DNA of 64,000 bases from Chryseobacterium ginsenosidimutans (GTDB lineage: Bacteria > Bacteroidota > Bacteroidia > Flavobacteriales > Weeksellaceae): NCBI RefSeq assembly GCF_024807225.1, contig NZ_JANUCO010000001.1:3844001-3908000 (forward strand), given 5' to 3'. How positions within the stretch are numbered: the stretch's first letter is position 1; each line of letters starts with the position of its first letter. Of the stretch, positions 37,093-47,301 are shown one piece after another. The notes under the pieces are model-generated. The model was not told the DNA's origin, did not search any database, and was given only the letters and a program-made list of their open reading frames with translations. The position numbers and the translations under genes were made by a program.

Positions 37093-37496
37093 TACTACAA
37101 TTTCAAAGAAGTTGCATACCTCCATTTGAATACAAACAGTACAGCATTTGAAATGAAATTCTATTTTTCTTGATGCTGTACACAGGAAGTGCTTATTACT
37201 GTATGCTTGGATTAAAAATCATGGCAAACAGGATGAAAAATCATTTCAAAAAAGAAGAAGTTTAAACACTTTTCAACCTACGTATAAATATTCACATCTA
37301 TAAATATTATACGACATATTTTGTCGCTTTGCAGGAATATCTTTGTCATAATCTAATTTAGAACAGATAAAAAACATAAAAAGATGATAATATTCACATT
37401 AAATCTGATTCATAAATCTTCTTAACGTGATGTAAAATAGATATTTTTGCAAAGCTTTTTAAATAAAATTAATAATAACTCAAATAAACACAAGGT
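37093..37496. other. gap with one doubtful tiny ORF
   Basis: About 400 bases. A TATTTTTG box at 37442-37449 lies 47 bases before the T9SS gene and may be its -7 element. A 30-residue ORF (37173-37265, MLYTGSAYYCMLGLKIMANR...) is the only other candidate; it could be a fragment. No strong RNA fold is seen. Confidence 0.4.
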
Positions 37497-39041
37497 ATGA
37501 GAAAACTCTACACTAGTGCATTATTCTTATGCGCTGTCGTTAGTATATCTGCTCAAGAAGTTGTTTGGCAAAAAGATATTAAATCCAATACACAGGATTT
37601 TCTGAGCCAAGTTACCACAACCATTGACGGGCAATACTTAATCACTGGAAGCTCAATCCAACCTTCAAAACAACAATCTTCTGAAAATAAGCAAAATAAT
37701 GGCTACGATTTTCATTTGATTAAATTAAACCAACAAGGAGAAGAAGTCTGGGGGAAATATTTTTCAGGACAAAATCATGATTTCCTTTCAGAAGCAGTTG
37801 CAACGCAAGAAGGAGGTTTTGCTCTTGTTGGAACTTCTTATTCAGGAAAATCTTTAGACAAAAAAGAAGATTCCAAAGGTGGATCTGATATTTGGCTGAT
37901 CAGAATTAATGAATTTGGAGATGAACTTTGGCAAAAAACCATTGGTGGAACTTCTGATGAAGAAGCAAGAGCAGTGATTCAGACTACAGATTTAGGATTC
38001 TTTGTAGCAGGTAATATTCAAAACTCTTCAAAAAGTTATGGTTCTAAAGATGTTTTGGTTGTAAGACTAGATAAAAACGGAAAAGAATTATCCCAATTAG
38101 TTTTAGGAGGTAAAGGTCTGGACGAAGTGGAAAAAATGATTCCAACGAAAGATGGCGGTGCTTTACTAGGAGCTTATTCCAGAAGCAATGCAGGAGGATC
38201 AAAGAAAACAGAAAACTTCGGAGAAGGTGATTACTGGATCATTAAACTTTCAAAAGACGGAAAGGTAGAATGGGAAAAGAATTTCGGAGGAAAAGGAGAT
38301 GACCATTTAAGAACACTTTCTTTAACATCTACAGGATATTTAATTGGAGGAGAATCAAGGTCTGAAAGATCAGGAAACAAATCTGTCGGAATTGAAGAAG
38401 GAACAGATCTTTGGTTGATTTCTTTGAATGAAATAGGTGAAGAGATATGGCAAAAATCTTACAATTTCAAAAACAGAGATGTTTTAATGGGAATGAGTGT
38501 TTTGCATTCTTCCGATGATAAATCTTCGAAAGGCATTTTACTAGGGGGTTATACTCAGGCTGAAGGCAGAATTGAAAATGATGATGAGACTTTCTGGATG
38601 CTGTACTTGGATTACAACGGTAATGAACAATGGAGAAAACATGTAAAAGGAGAATCCAGAAAGAAAGAGGAAAGATTGTCTGATATTAAACTCAATAGAG
38701 ATGGTTCAATTATTTTGGCAGGAACGAGCGCGGAGGAATTAGGAAAAGAAAACTGGAAGATTGTAAAACTTGGAGACAAACAAATCGATCAGTTAATTGA
38801 AAAACAAGATATCAAGATTTATCCGAATCCTGTATCAGATTATGCATATGTAGAAATCGGTTTTGATTTCAAGGAAGCTGAAATTGTGATGTATGATATG
38901 GGAGGAAGACAGTTACAGAGCCTGAAAACCAAGAATAAAGTGACCAAAATGAATACTCAGAATTTGATTCAGGGGGCTTATTTGATTGTTATTAAAACGG
39001 ATACGAATAAAACTGCAAATGCTAAATTGATTAAGAAATAG
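37497..39041 (+). CDS. T9SS-exported repeat protein with type A sorting domain
   Basis: A 514-residue secreted protein. Signal peptide MRKLYTSALFLCAVVSISAQ. The body repeats a motif with W followed by K/E and GG.DE (KTIGGTSDEEARAVIQTTD, KNFGGKGDDHLRTLSL), fitting a beta-propeller-like repeat. The end is a type IX sorting domain: IKIYPNPVSDYAYVEI to GAYLIVIKTD and a lysine-rich tail. It is exported across the outer membrane by the type IX system and anchored or released. It starts the operon-like group that contains the RHS toxin (3-base gap to the next gene). Confidence 0.88.
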   Translation: MRKLYTSALFLCAVVSISAQEVVWQKDIKSNTQDFLSQVTTTIDGQYLITGSSIQPSKQQSSENKQNNGYDFHLIKLNQQGEEVWGKYFSGQNHDFLSEAVATQEGGFALVGTSYSGKSLDKKEDSKGGSDIWLIRINEFGDELWQKTIGGTSDEEARAVIQTTDLGFFVAGNIQNSSKSYGSKDVLVVRLDKNGKELSQLVLGGKGLDEVEKMIPTKDGGALLGAYSRSNAGGSKKTENFGEGDYWIIKLSKDGKVEWEKNFGGKGDDHLRTLSLTSTGYLIGGESRSERSGNKSVGIEEGTDLWLISLNEIGEEIWQKSYNFKNRDVLMGMSVLHSSDDKSSKGILLGGYTQAEGRIENDDETFWMLYLDYNGNEQWRKHVKGESRKKEERLSDIKLNRDGSIILAGTSAEELGKENWKIVKLGDKQIDQLIEKQDIKIYPNPVSDYAYVEIGFDFKEAEIVMYDMGGRQLQSLKTKNKVTKMNTQNLIQGAYLIVIKTDTNKTANAKLIKK

Positions 39042-39043
39042 TT

Positions 39044-42000
39044 ATGAAAAAAATAAAATTAATTATTGTTTTATTATTAGTTATTTCTTCTGTGTTCAAG
39101 AGTCAGACACTTGAAGATAATATACTACAGAAGAAGGTAAAGACATCAAATTCAAATAACATAGGAAAAGTTGAATTAAATATACCATTATATGATATTA
39201 GTTTACCTGGTTATTCATTCTCAGCTTCATTAGAATATTTGCAGGAAAGACTTATAGCTGAAGCTCAAAAAAATGAAACTACAATTGTAGGAACAAACTG
39301 GAATTTGAATTCTACTGGAAAAATAGTAATTTCAAATACAAGTCTTCAAAATGTAAGATCTCCCCAAATGTCTCATTGGAGCCCAGATGGTTTCTTTTCA
39401 GCACAATATGATAACTGTTTAATACCACAAACTACAAGTACAGTTTCAAAAAAACAGATTTTAGAAAATCCAAATTCAAACCTAACAACTTACGAACCAA
39501 ATACATTTTATTTTGATTTCATGGGTAACAAAGGTTATTTTGTATATGATAACGTTGGGAATTTTTTAGTAAACTCAGGAAATGATGTTTTCCAAATTGC
39601 TTATAATGGTAGTAAATGTCACGATGTGTTTTCTCCAATTAACGAATTTCCAGAAATCATAATTAAAGATAGTAAAGGGAATCAATTTTTCTTTGGAGGA
39701 GATTATAACTCAACTGACGTTAATTTTTTTAAAACCAAATATGACTACTATAGATATTATGATAATGGAACATTTGTTACTACTGAGCAATTTTTCACGA
39801 ATAAACATGTGAATTATCTTTCTACCCTTTATCTGAAAAAAATAAAATTAGCCAATAATAAAATTATCGATTTTTTTTATAAGAACAGTAATAAATCAAT
39901 TTTAGATTCTTTTACAAATGGTGGAGTATATATAAATGCTAATTATAATTCTAATAATAACATCCCGTCAAACACTATATTATTAAATAATAATACATTT
40001 TTAGGAGGAGTAAGTGGCTCAACATATACTGATACTGGCGGAACTACCGCTTGGACTAACACAACCACAACTAATAATTCTTATACCAAATTTGCAATAC
40101 TTGACTCTATTAAAGTATCTGACGTTGGAACATTAAATTTTTCGTATACTCAACTAAGTAGTACGAATACAAAACCATTTTTAAAAAAAATAGAATTAAA
40201 AAGAAATAATAAAACTATAAAAAAAATCGATTTTAGTTATCTTATAAAAGGTGATTATACCTATTTAAACGCATTTACTATTAATGATGAATTATATGGA
40301 TTCGACTACTATGACTATCTTGGAAGTAGTAATACGGGAGGGCTACTCAAAAAAATTACTTATCCGACAAAAGGATGGGATGAATTTATTTATGAAGGAC
40401 ATAACGCTTCAAAAGTGTATACTACTTATCTTGGATATAATGAATCTGAAGCAATAGTTAATCAAAACCCTCCTGTTTCTGTCTCAGGTGAAAGAATAAA
40501 AGAAATTAGAACTTATAGTAATTTTAATGCTATACCATTGATAAAGAAGTACAATTATAATGGTGATAATGGAATTTCTTCAGGAATTTCTTCATCGAGT
40601 ACAGTTGATGTACAATATAGTAAAGTTACAGAAGAAATTACGGGTAAAGAAAAAAATGAATATTACTTTACTGATATAATTACCAACCCAGATTCAATTG
40701 CTACAAAAAAGTTTTCAGGTAATCCCAATACAAATTTAAGTCAAATTTTAAATAATAAACTACCCTTAAAAATTTCAAAAAGTAATGAAAGAGGAAAAGT
40801 ATATAAATCTGTGAAATATAATGCGAATAATGCACCCATTTTAACGCAATATATAAAATATACCAATTTTTTACAGAATGCTAATCCTATAAGTGAAATA
40901 TCAAATACTTGTACAACATGTAAAGTATCAGATGATAGATATTATATTTACACAAAATCAGAATATGTACCAAATCCGAGTGGATCAGCGCCATATTATT
41001 TTGGCTTCTATCAATATCAGCCTGTGTTACCTTATTTACCATCATCAATAAGGACAGTAGAAACTCTTCCTGTCAATGCCAATGTACAAGGTAGTACAAG
41101 TGCAATTTTTGATTCTCAGAAATTCATGAAGTATAATATTTCTGCATTATATTGGCATCCACAAGTAATAGAGACCACACAGTATCTTCCATATCCTTGG
41201 GATCCCTCAAATAATCCACAATATACAGGAAAAAAAATGCTTACTAAAACGTATTATGCTCAGGATTTAATAAGAAACACTTCATGTGTTTCAGGTAATT
41301 GTCCTTCAGATACAGATCAGGTTGGAGGAAAACTTTCAATCTACAAATATATGGTTGATAACAATATATTGGCTCCTGTTATTGAAGCTCAAACTAATGC
41401 AAAAGGAAAATCTTCGCTTATAGAATATCAGTACATGAAAAATAGCTCGTCTAGTAATTTATTGCAATTAAGTAGCCAAAGAAAATCATTACTAAATTCA
41501 GTTTTTACTTTAAATACTCCTTCATCTGCGGAGGTTGAAGAAAAAATAGCGTATCAACTTTATGATAATGTAGGTAATTTATTACAATCAAAAACTATTA
41601 GTGGGGTTCCTATTACAAAATTATATGGATATAAACAAAGCTTACCTATTATTGAAATTAAAGGAATGACTTATGGGCAGATTATGCAGGCTTTCAACTT
41701 AGATCCTAATGATCCTAACTCATACTTACAATTAGATATTATCAAAAAATCAGATTTAGATAAGGATGATTTATCTGAAAATAATTTCATTTCTGAATTG
41801 AACAATTTTAGAAGTAAAACAGAGTTAAAAGATTTTGAAATTACATCATATGTCTATGATCCTTTGATAGGAGTAAAGACTATTATCAAACCAGCAGGAA
41901 TTACAGAGAATTACAAATATGATTCTTCAAATAGATTAGAGAGAATTTTGAATAGTGAAGGAAATATATTGAAAGAATATAAGTATCATTATGCTCCAAG

Positions 42001-42511
42001 TAAGTATTATAGTAAAGCAGTGAATAAGACTTTTACAAAAAATGACTGCCCGACAGGGATGATTTCAAGCTCTATAACCTATTCTGTTCCAGAGGGTAAA
42101 TATGTTTCAATTATCGATCAAGCAGATGCAGATCAACAAGCCGAGAATGAAGGGCAGAATTATGCTAATTCAAATTTGACTTGCTATTATCCTTACTGTG
42201 ATTTTAATGCACAAGCTTCTAGCTTATTCATTAATGTACAGTACGCACCTTTTCAAAAAGTAAATAACGTTGTTAATGCTCAAGTACAGTTTGTGATTAC
42301 TTCAAATCAAGGTGTGAATTGGTCTGATGTAATACAATTTGGAAATATACCAGCTCCATGTCGACCTCTTACAACAATTACCAAAACTTCAGGAAACTGG
42401 CAGATTACGATTTATCAAGGATCTGGACAAACGGTTTTAAGATGGCTAGGAAGTGGAAGCCCTTCTACAGGAACTACATACAATGTCTCTTTTAATTACA
42501 ATGTAAACTAA
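39044..42511 (+). CDS. large exported YD/RHS-type companion protein with DUF5977-like end
   Basis: An 1,155-residue exported protein. Signal peptide MKKIKLIIVLLLVISSVFKSQ. The body resembles the exported SpvB/YD-rich proteins that precede RHS proteins in flavobacteria (DISLPGYSFSASLEYLQERL, VYDPLIGVKTIIKPAGITE). Near residue 1050 a DUF5977-like segment is seen (ADADQQAENEGQNYANSN). There is no clear catalytic domain. It starts 3 bases after the T9SS protein and ends 7 bases before the RHS toxin, so it likely helps export, assembly or presentation of the toxin. Confidence 0.75.
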   Translation: MKKIKLIIVLLLVISSVFKSQTLEDNILQKKVKTSNSNNIGKVELNIPLYDISLPGYSFSASLEYLQERLIAEAQKNETTIVGTNWNLNSTGKIVISNTSLQNVRSPQMSHWSPDGFFSAQYDNCLIPQTTSTVSKKQILENPNSNLTTYEPNTFYFDFMGNKGYFVYDNVGNFLVNSGNDVFQIAYNGSKCHDVFSPINEFPEIIIKDSKGNQFFFGGDYNSTDVNFFKTKYDYYRYYDNGTFVTTEQFFTNKHVNYLSTLYLKKIKLANNKIIDFFYKNSNKSILDSFTNGGVYINANYNSNNNIPSNTILLNNNTFLGGVSGSTYTDTGGTTAWTNTTTTNNSYTKFAILDSIKVSDVGTLNFSYTQLSSTNTKPFLKKIELKRNNKTIKKIDFSYLIKGDYTYLNAFTINDELYGFDYYDYLGSSNTGGLLKKITYPTKGWDEFIYEGHNASKVYTTYLGYNESEAIVNQNPPVSVSGERIKEIRTYSNFNAIPLIKKYNYNGDNGISSGISSSSTVDVQYSKVTEEITGKEKNEYYFTDIITNPDSIATKKFSGNPNTNLSQILNNKLPLKISKSNERGKVYKSVKYNANNAPILTQYIKYTNFLQNANPISEISNTCTTCKVSDDRYYIYTKSEYVPNPSGSAPYYFGFYQYQPVLPYLPSSIRTVETLPVNANVQGSTSAIFDSQKFMKYNISALYWHPQVIETTQYLPYPWDPSNNPQYTGKKMLTKTYYAQDLIRNTSCVSGNCPSDTDQVGGKLSIYKYMVDNNILAPVIEAQTNAKGKSSLIEYQYMKNSSSSNLLQLSSQRKSLLNSVFTLNTPSSAEVEEKIAYQLYDNVGNLLQSKTISGVPITKLYGYKQSLPIIEIKGMTYGQIMQAFNLDPNDPNSYLQLDIIKKSDLDKDDLSENNFISELNNFRSKTELKDFEITSYVYDPLIGVKTIIKPAGITENYKYDSSNRLERILNSEGNILKEYKYHYAPSKYYSKAVNKTFTKNDCPTGMISSSITYSVPEGKYVSIIDQADADQQAENEGQNYANSNLTCYYPYCDFNAQASSLFINVQYAPFQKVNNVVNAQVQFVITSNQGVNWSDVIQFGNIPAPCRPLTTITKTSGNWQITIYQGSGQTVLRWLGSGSPSTGTTYNVSFNYNVN

Positions 42512-42517
42512 ACAATT

Positions 42518-45500
42518 ATGAAAAAAATAATTCTTCCTGTCGGTACATTACTTATATCTGGACTCACATTAGCCCAGACAACAGCTGAAAACTATATACA
42601 AAGCAGAACTTATCTAGAACCTGTTACTATTACGAGCTCAACAGCTAAACAGATTCAGTCCGTCCAATATTTTGATGAACTGGGAAGACCTAAGCAGGTT
42701 GTAAATGTAAAAGCATCTCCATTGGGAAGAGATGTTGCAACATATATTGAATATGATAATTTTGGCAGACAATTAAAAGATTATCTCCCTGTTCCACAAC
42801 AAGTAACGCAAAATGGAAATATTTATACAAGTCCTTTAGACAATGCAACTAATCCTAATTTATATGGAACAGAAAAAATTTACTCAGAAAAGATTTTAGA
42901 AAATTCTCCACAAGATAAAATATTACAGCAAATACAAGTTGGAAGTAGTTGGAGTACTAAACCCGTTAATTTTGTTTACGAAGCAAATTTAGCAGAAGAT
43001 AATGTCAAGAAGTATGAGATTGTTAGTACATGGGATCCCGTAAATAAGATGTTTACTTATTTCATTCAGATTAATCAGAATTTCACATTGGGGCAATTGT
43101 ATAAAAATATTATCATTGATGAAGATGGAAACAAAACAATTGAATTTAAAAATAATGAAGGACAATCTATACTATTAAGAAAGGTATTAAGTTCTACAGA
43201 AAATGCTGATACATATTATGTTTATGACGAGTATGGTCAATTGGCGTATGTGATTCCCCCATTAGCATCAGTAACAAATGCAGTTGATGAAACTACTCTA
43301 AATAATTTGTGCTATCAGTATAAATATGACAATAAAGGACGTTTAGTAGAAAAAAAACTCCCTGGTAAAGGTAAGGAGTATATGGTGTATGATAAAGCGA
43401 ACAGGTTGATTCTGATGCAGGATGCTAATTTGAATGTTCAAAACCAATGGCTGGTTACTAAGTATGACCGATTGGGAAGAATTACTTATACTGGGGTTTT
43501 AACTGGAGGAAGTAGAATAGGAAGACAAGCAGAGATAGAAAATCTAATCGTCACTGAAGATAGAAGTTCTGCAGGATTTACAAGAAGTGGTATTACAGTT
43601 TATTATACAGATGGAGCATTTGTAAATGAAATCCCTACTATTCTTAGTGTTAATTATTATGATATCTATCCTCAATATAGTTTTAATCCCGCTTTTCCAA
43701 GTACTATTCAAACCGCAGAGATTTTAACCGATAATCCTGATGCCAATGGATTAAGTACCAAAGGTCTTCCCGTAATGAGTTTGGTTAAAAATATTGAAGA
43801 TGATAACTGGACAAAGGATTACATTTATTACGACAAAAAAGGAAGAGCAATTGGCTCTTACTCTATTAATCATTTGGGAGGACGTACAAAAATTGATTCT
43901 AAATTGGATTTTACAGGACAGGTTCAGCAAACGATAACCACTCATAAAAGATTAGATACTGATATTGATAGAGTGATTATGGAAAACTTTATGTATGATG
44001 GTCAAAACAGGTTATTGACTCACACGCATCAGGTTGACAATAATGATGTCGAGTATCTGACTCAAAATACATACAATGAACTTTCTCAAGTTATCAATAA
44101 AAAAGTTGGAGGAATTACACCTTCCATTCCTTTACAGGATATTACATACAGTTATAATATCCGTGGTTGGATGACGAAGATTAATGATCCTGCGAATCTT
44201 AACGGAAAACTGTTTGGATACGAAATGAGATATAATAATCCTGTATCTTCAAATATAGTGCCAGGGCGATTTAATGGAAATATTGCAGAGGTCGATTGGG
44301 TAAATTCACAAGACGGTATTTTAAAAAGGTATAATTATGAGTATGATAATTTAGATAGGCTTAAAAATGCTTTCTACAAAGAACCAACTACAGGGAATTC
44401 CAGCTATTTTGACGAAAAGCTTACATACGACCTGAATGGAAACATAATGACTTTAAAAAGGTTTGCTCCACAGGTGTTTTCAATGACAGCTACAATGGTA
44501 GACGATCTTGAATATAAATATACAGGAAACCGTTTGGATAAAGTCATTGAAAATGTTCCAAATAGTACAGGTTATGAAGGTGGAAATAATGTAATCAATT
44601 ATGATCTTAATGGTAGCATGACGAATATGAAAGATAAAGGAATCGAACTGATTACTTATAATCACTTAAGTTTACCCAATGCTTTTGCAATTAATCAAGT
44701 TGATCCATTATCTGGTACAAATGTTAATTTTAGTTTATATTATTTATATGGAGCTGACGGAACAAAATTGCGTAAAACCTATACAACGGGAGGAGGAAGA
44801 GGTCAGTCTACAACAAATAAGTACACTGATTACTTAGACGGTTTCCAATACAGTTTTTCCGAAACAGTACAACCATGTTTATGGTGTAGAAACCAGCGTA
44901 GCTTATGAACAAGAAGCTTTTAAAGATCCTATTCTTCTTGATCCACCTACAACATCATTAGGGTGGTTATTAGACTTCGTGCCAACAGCAGAAGGTTTTT
45001 ACAGCTTTTCAGAAAATCGCTATGTTTACCAGTATAAAGATCATCTGGGAAATGCAAGAGTAAGTTATGCTAAAAACAGTTATGGAGTCATTGAAATTAC
45101 AGATACGAATAACTATTATGCTTTTGGAATGAACCATATTGGTGGGACAAAATCTATTTTAGGAGGATACAAAGACTATAAGTACAACGGAAAGGAAATA
45201 CAGGAATCAGGGATGTATGATTACGGAGCTAGATTCTACATGGCAGATATTGGAAGATGGGGAGTAATAGATCCTTTAGCTGAGAAAATGACAAGGCACA
45301 GCCCATATAATTATGCGTTTAGTAACCCTATTAACTTTATTGATCCTGATGGAATGGCACCCGATTGGCATAAAGATGATTTAGGTAGGCTTATTGCAGA
45401 TGCGGGAGATACAGCATCTACTCTAGCTACTTATTTACATACAACACTTGAAGATTCATCAAATATTTTATTAAATAATGGGTATTTGAACGAAAGTGGA

Positions 45501-46106
45501 GATTTTACTATTAATGAAGGAGATGCTATATCTTTACCTGAAAACTACATGAAAATTTATGATGGACCAACCGCAGAATCATTAAGTCTTGCAGGAGAAT
45601 CTGCTACTTCTACAAGTACTTCTTCAGGAAGATTATCAGTTAATAGTTTGAGAATGAGTGAACAAGGTTTAAATTTTTTAATGGCTAATGAAGGTGTCAA
45701 GTTGCGACCCTACAATGATTCTAAAGGATTTGCTACTATTGGTATTGGGCATCTCATTGGATATAGAAAATATACTACTACCGATGTTAGGAATTGGGCT
45801 TGGTTTGATACAAAAGAAGAAGCAATGACATTATTCAAACAAGATTTATCTACAAAATATGAACCAGCTATTAGGGGGGCAGTTAGAGTTCCATTAAGCC
45901 AAAATGAATATGACGCAATAGTTTCTTTCACTTACAACGTTGGAATTGGCAAGCCTGGAAAAGGAGGGTTAAAAGGATCTAATTTTTTAAGATCCTTAAA
46001 TTCAGGAAACTATGATGGAGACTTAATGCTTAGATATAAAAAACCTGTAGAAATTATTGGGCGAAGAAAAAAAGAAGTAAATTTGTTTAAAAATGGGACT
46101 TATTAA
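42518..46106 (+). pseudogene. RHS toxin with DUF6443 head and GH24 lysozyme tip, frameshifted
   Basis: An RHS protein of about 1,195 residues after correction. Signal peptide, then a DUF6443 head (QSVQYFDELGRPKQVVNVKA), YD repeats, and the RHS core (YQYKDHLGNARVSY, YDYGARFYMADIGRWGVIDP, SPYNYAFSNPINFIDPDG). The last ~150 residues are a phage-type lysozyme: ANEGVKLRPYNDSKGFATIG with the E, D and T of GH24 enzymes, then SFTYNVGIG. The frame slips near 44871; dropping one base of CAACC joins the halves. The tip would cut peptidoglycan of a target cell. The next gene, a lipoprotein, is the likely immunity factor. If the slip is real, only the shell is made. Confidence 0.88.
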
Positions 46107-46107
46107 T

Positions 46108-46485
46108 ATGAATAATATTTTTATAATAGCATCAATAGTTTTGCTTGGTTGTCAAAATAAAGATTTTTTATCAGACCAGAAAAAAACAATTGAGGTTGGG
46201 AATAATTACCAAAAGCAACCAAATATAATTGGAAAATGGATAACCCCTCATAATGCTAGTCTTAATATTACTTTTTATAATGATAACACATTTGTATTTA
46301 ATGATTATAATACAAAAAAAGATAAGGAAGAAGTATTAAAAGGAAAGTATAGCCTACAGGGAACTGTTTTAACATTAAAATACTATGATAGAAAAAGTCA
46401 AAATTTTTCTTATACAAAAGGAAAAGGTATAGACACAAATTATTACATAACAAAAAAAGGATATTACTTTGTAAAGTCTGATTAA
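46108..46485 (+). CDS. probable lipoprotein immunity to the RHS lysozyme
   Basis: A 125-residue lipoprotein: signal MNNIFIIASIVLLGC with the lipobox cysteine. The mature part is a small beta-barrel-like domain (IIGKWITPHNASLNITFY, YSLQGTVLTLKYY), like lipocalin-type or META-like inhibitors. It starts one base after the RHS stop (an alternative ATG at 46093 overlaps it). The envelope location is where a lysozyme inhibitor is needed, so immunity is likely, by inference. A terminator follows. Confidence 0.72.
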   Translation: MNNIFIIASIVLLGCQNKDFLSDQKKTIEVGNNYQKQPNIIGKWITPHNASLNITFYNDNTFVFNDYNTKKDKEEVLKGKYSLQGTVLTLKYYDRKSQNFSYTKGKGIDTNYYITKKGYYFVKSD

Positions 46486-46523
46486 ACTGCCATTGGTAAT
46501 TTGTTGTCAAACAATATTTTTTA

Positions 46524-46550
46524 AACGAGCAATCTTAATGATTGCTCGTT
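46524..46550. terminator. hairpin after the RHS-immunity unit
   Basis: Stem AACGAGCAATC / GATTGCTCGTT (46524-46534 with 46540-46550). The T run is short, so it may work in both directions at moderate strength. Confidence 0.65.
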
Positions 46551-46618
46551 GTCATTTTAAAACTCAATTGAAATAGTCAAAATTTAATTTGATGGTTAAA
46601 ATTGTATTTTTAAAGAGT

Positions 46619-47084
46619 TTACCTTGAAACTATATTTTGTTGTTTATTTTTGAAAATAACACTAAAACCATTATAAGTATACCATTCAGGATGTAATTCA
46701 ACTCTCTTTTTATAGTCGACTTGATAATCATGCTTCTTCCATTTTTCTTCTTCTATTTTAGATGTTAAGCCTGTATACTCAAAGATGTATTTAGGCATCA
46801 AATCCTCCAAAATATGAGCATATCTTTCTGTTGTAGACAACGGAGTCATGAATTGAAAATAAAGGCATTTCTGGGTATTCTTTGGCGATTTTCCTTGCTA
46901 CAAAATCAATGATACATTCTGATTCAATATTTTGTAGCAATTTGGAAAAATCAGCATTATTTTTTTCCTTAAATAGCTCTATTACCTCAACTAAATTCGG
47001 AAAAGCTTCTTTAAAAGTTTTGTAATTTGAATTTCTGGTTTTTATCCCACTGAAAAATAAAGTGAAAATAACTCCTTTCGTCAA
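46619..47084 (-). pseudogene. fragment of a family A (TV-Pol-like) DNA polymerase
   Basis: Two overlapping frames read as one C-terminal fragment of about 155 residues. The parts are TKGVIFTLFFSG, LLQNIESECIIDFVARKIA, PLFSIHDSVV (compare motif C, H-D-[ES], of family A polymerases) and TERYAHILEDLMPKYIFEY. The frame slips by one base near 46831-46842. The N-terminal two thirds and the start are absent, so unlike the other broken genes this one is a real remnant. Similar polymerases occur on Bacteroidetes mobile elements; the family call rests on motif pattern alone. Confidence 0.5.
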
Positions 47085-47301
47085 AGCTCTAACATTATCT
47101 ACTTTTTTTATCTCTGTTACTTTTTTCTAGCGTTATCGATTGTGCCTACTTCCTCGTGTGAGGTTTGGAACCCAAAATCCATGTATTGAAAAAGTGCTTC
47201 AATAAAGAAAATTAAAAATCTGTTTTAATAGACAGGTTTTGTCGTTAAATTAAATTGTTTTTGTCAAAAGAAAACATATTATTTAACAGATATTCTGAAC
47301 T

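Noticed and set aside
46619..47084. Single-subunit RNA polymerase fragment
   Set aside because: An H-D-S motif can suggest either, but the surrounding pattern fits family A DNA polymerase motif C better; certainty is low either way.
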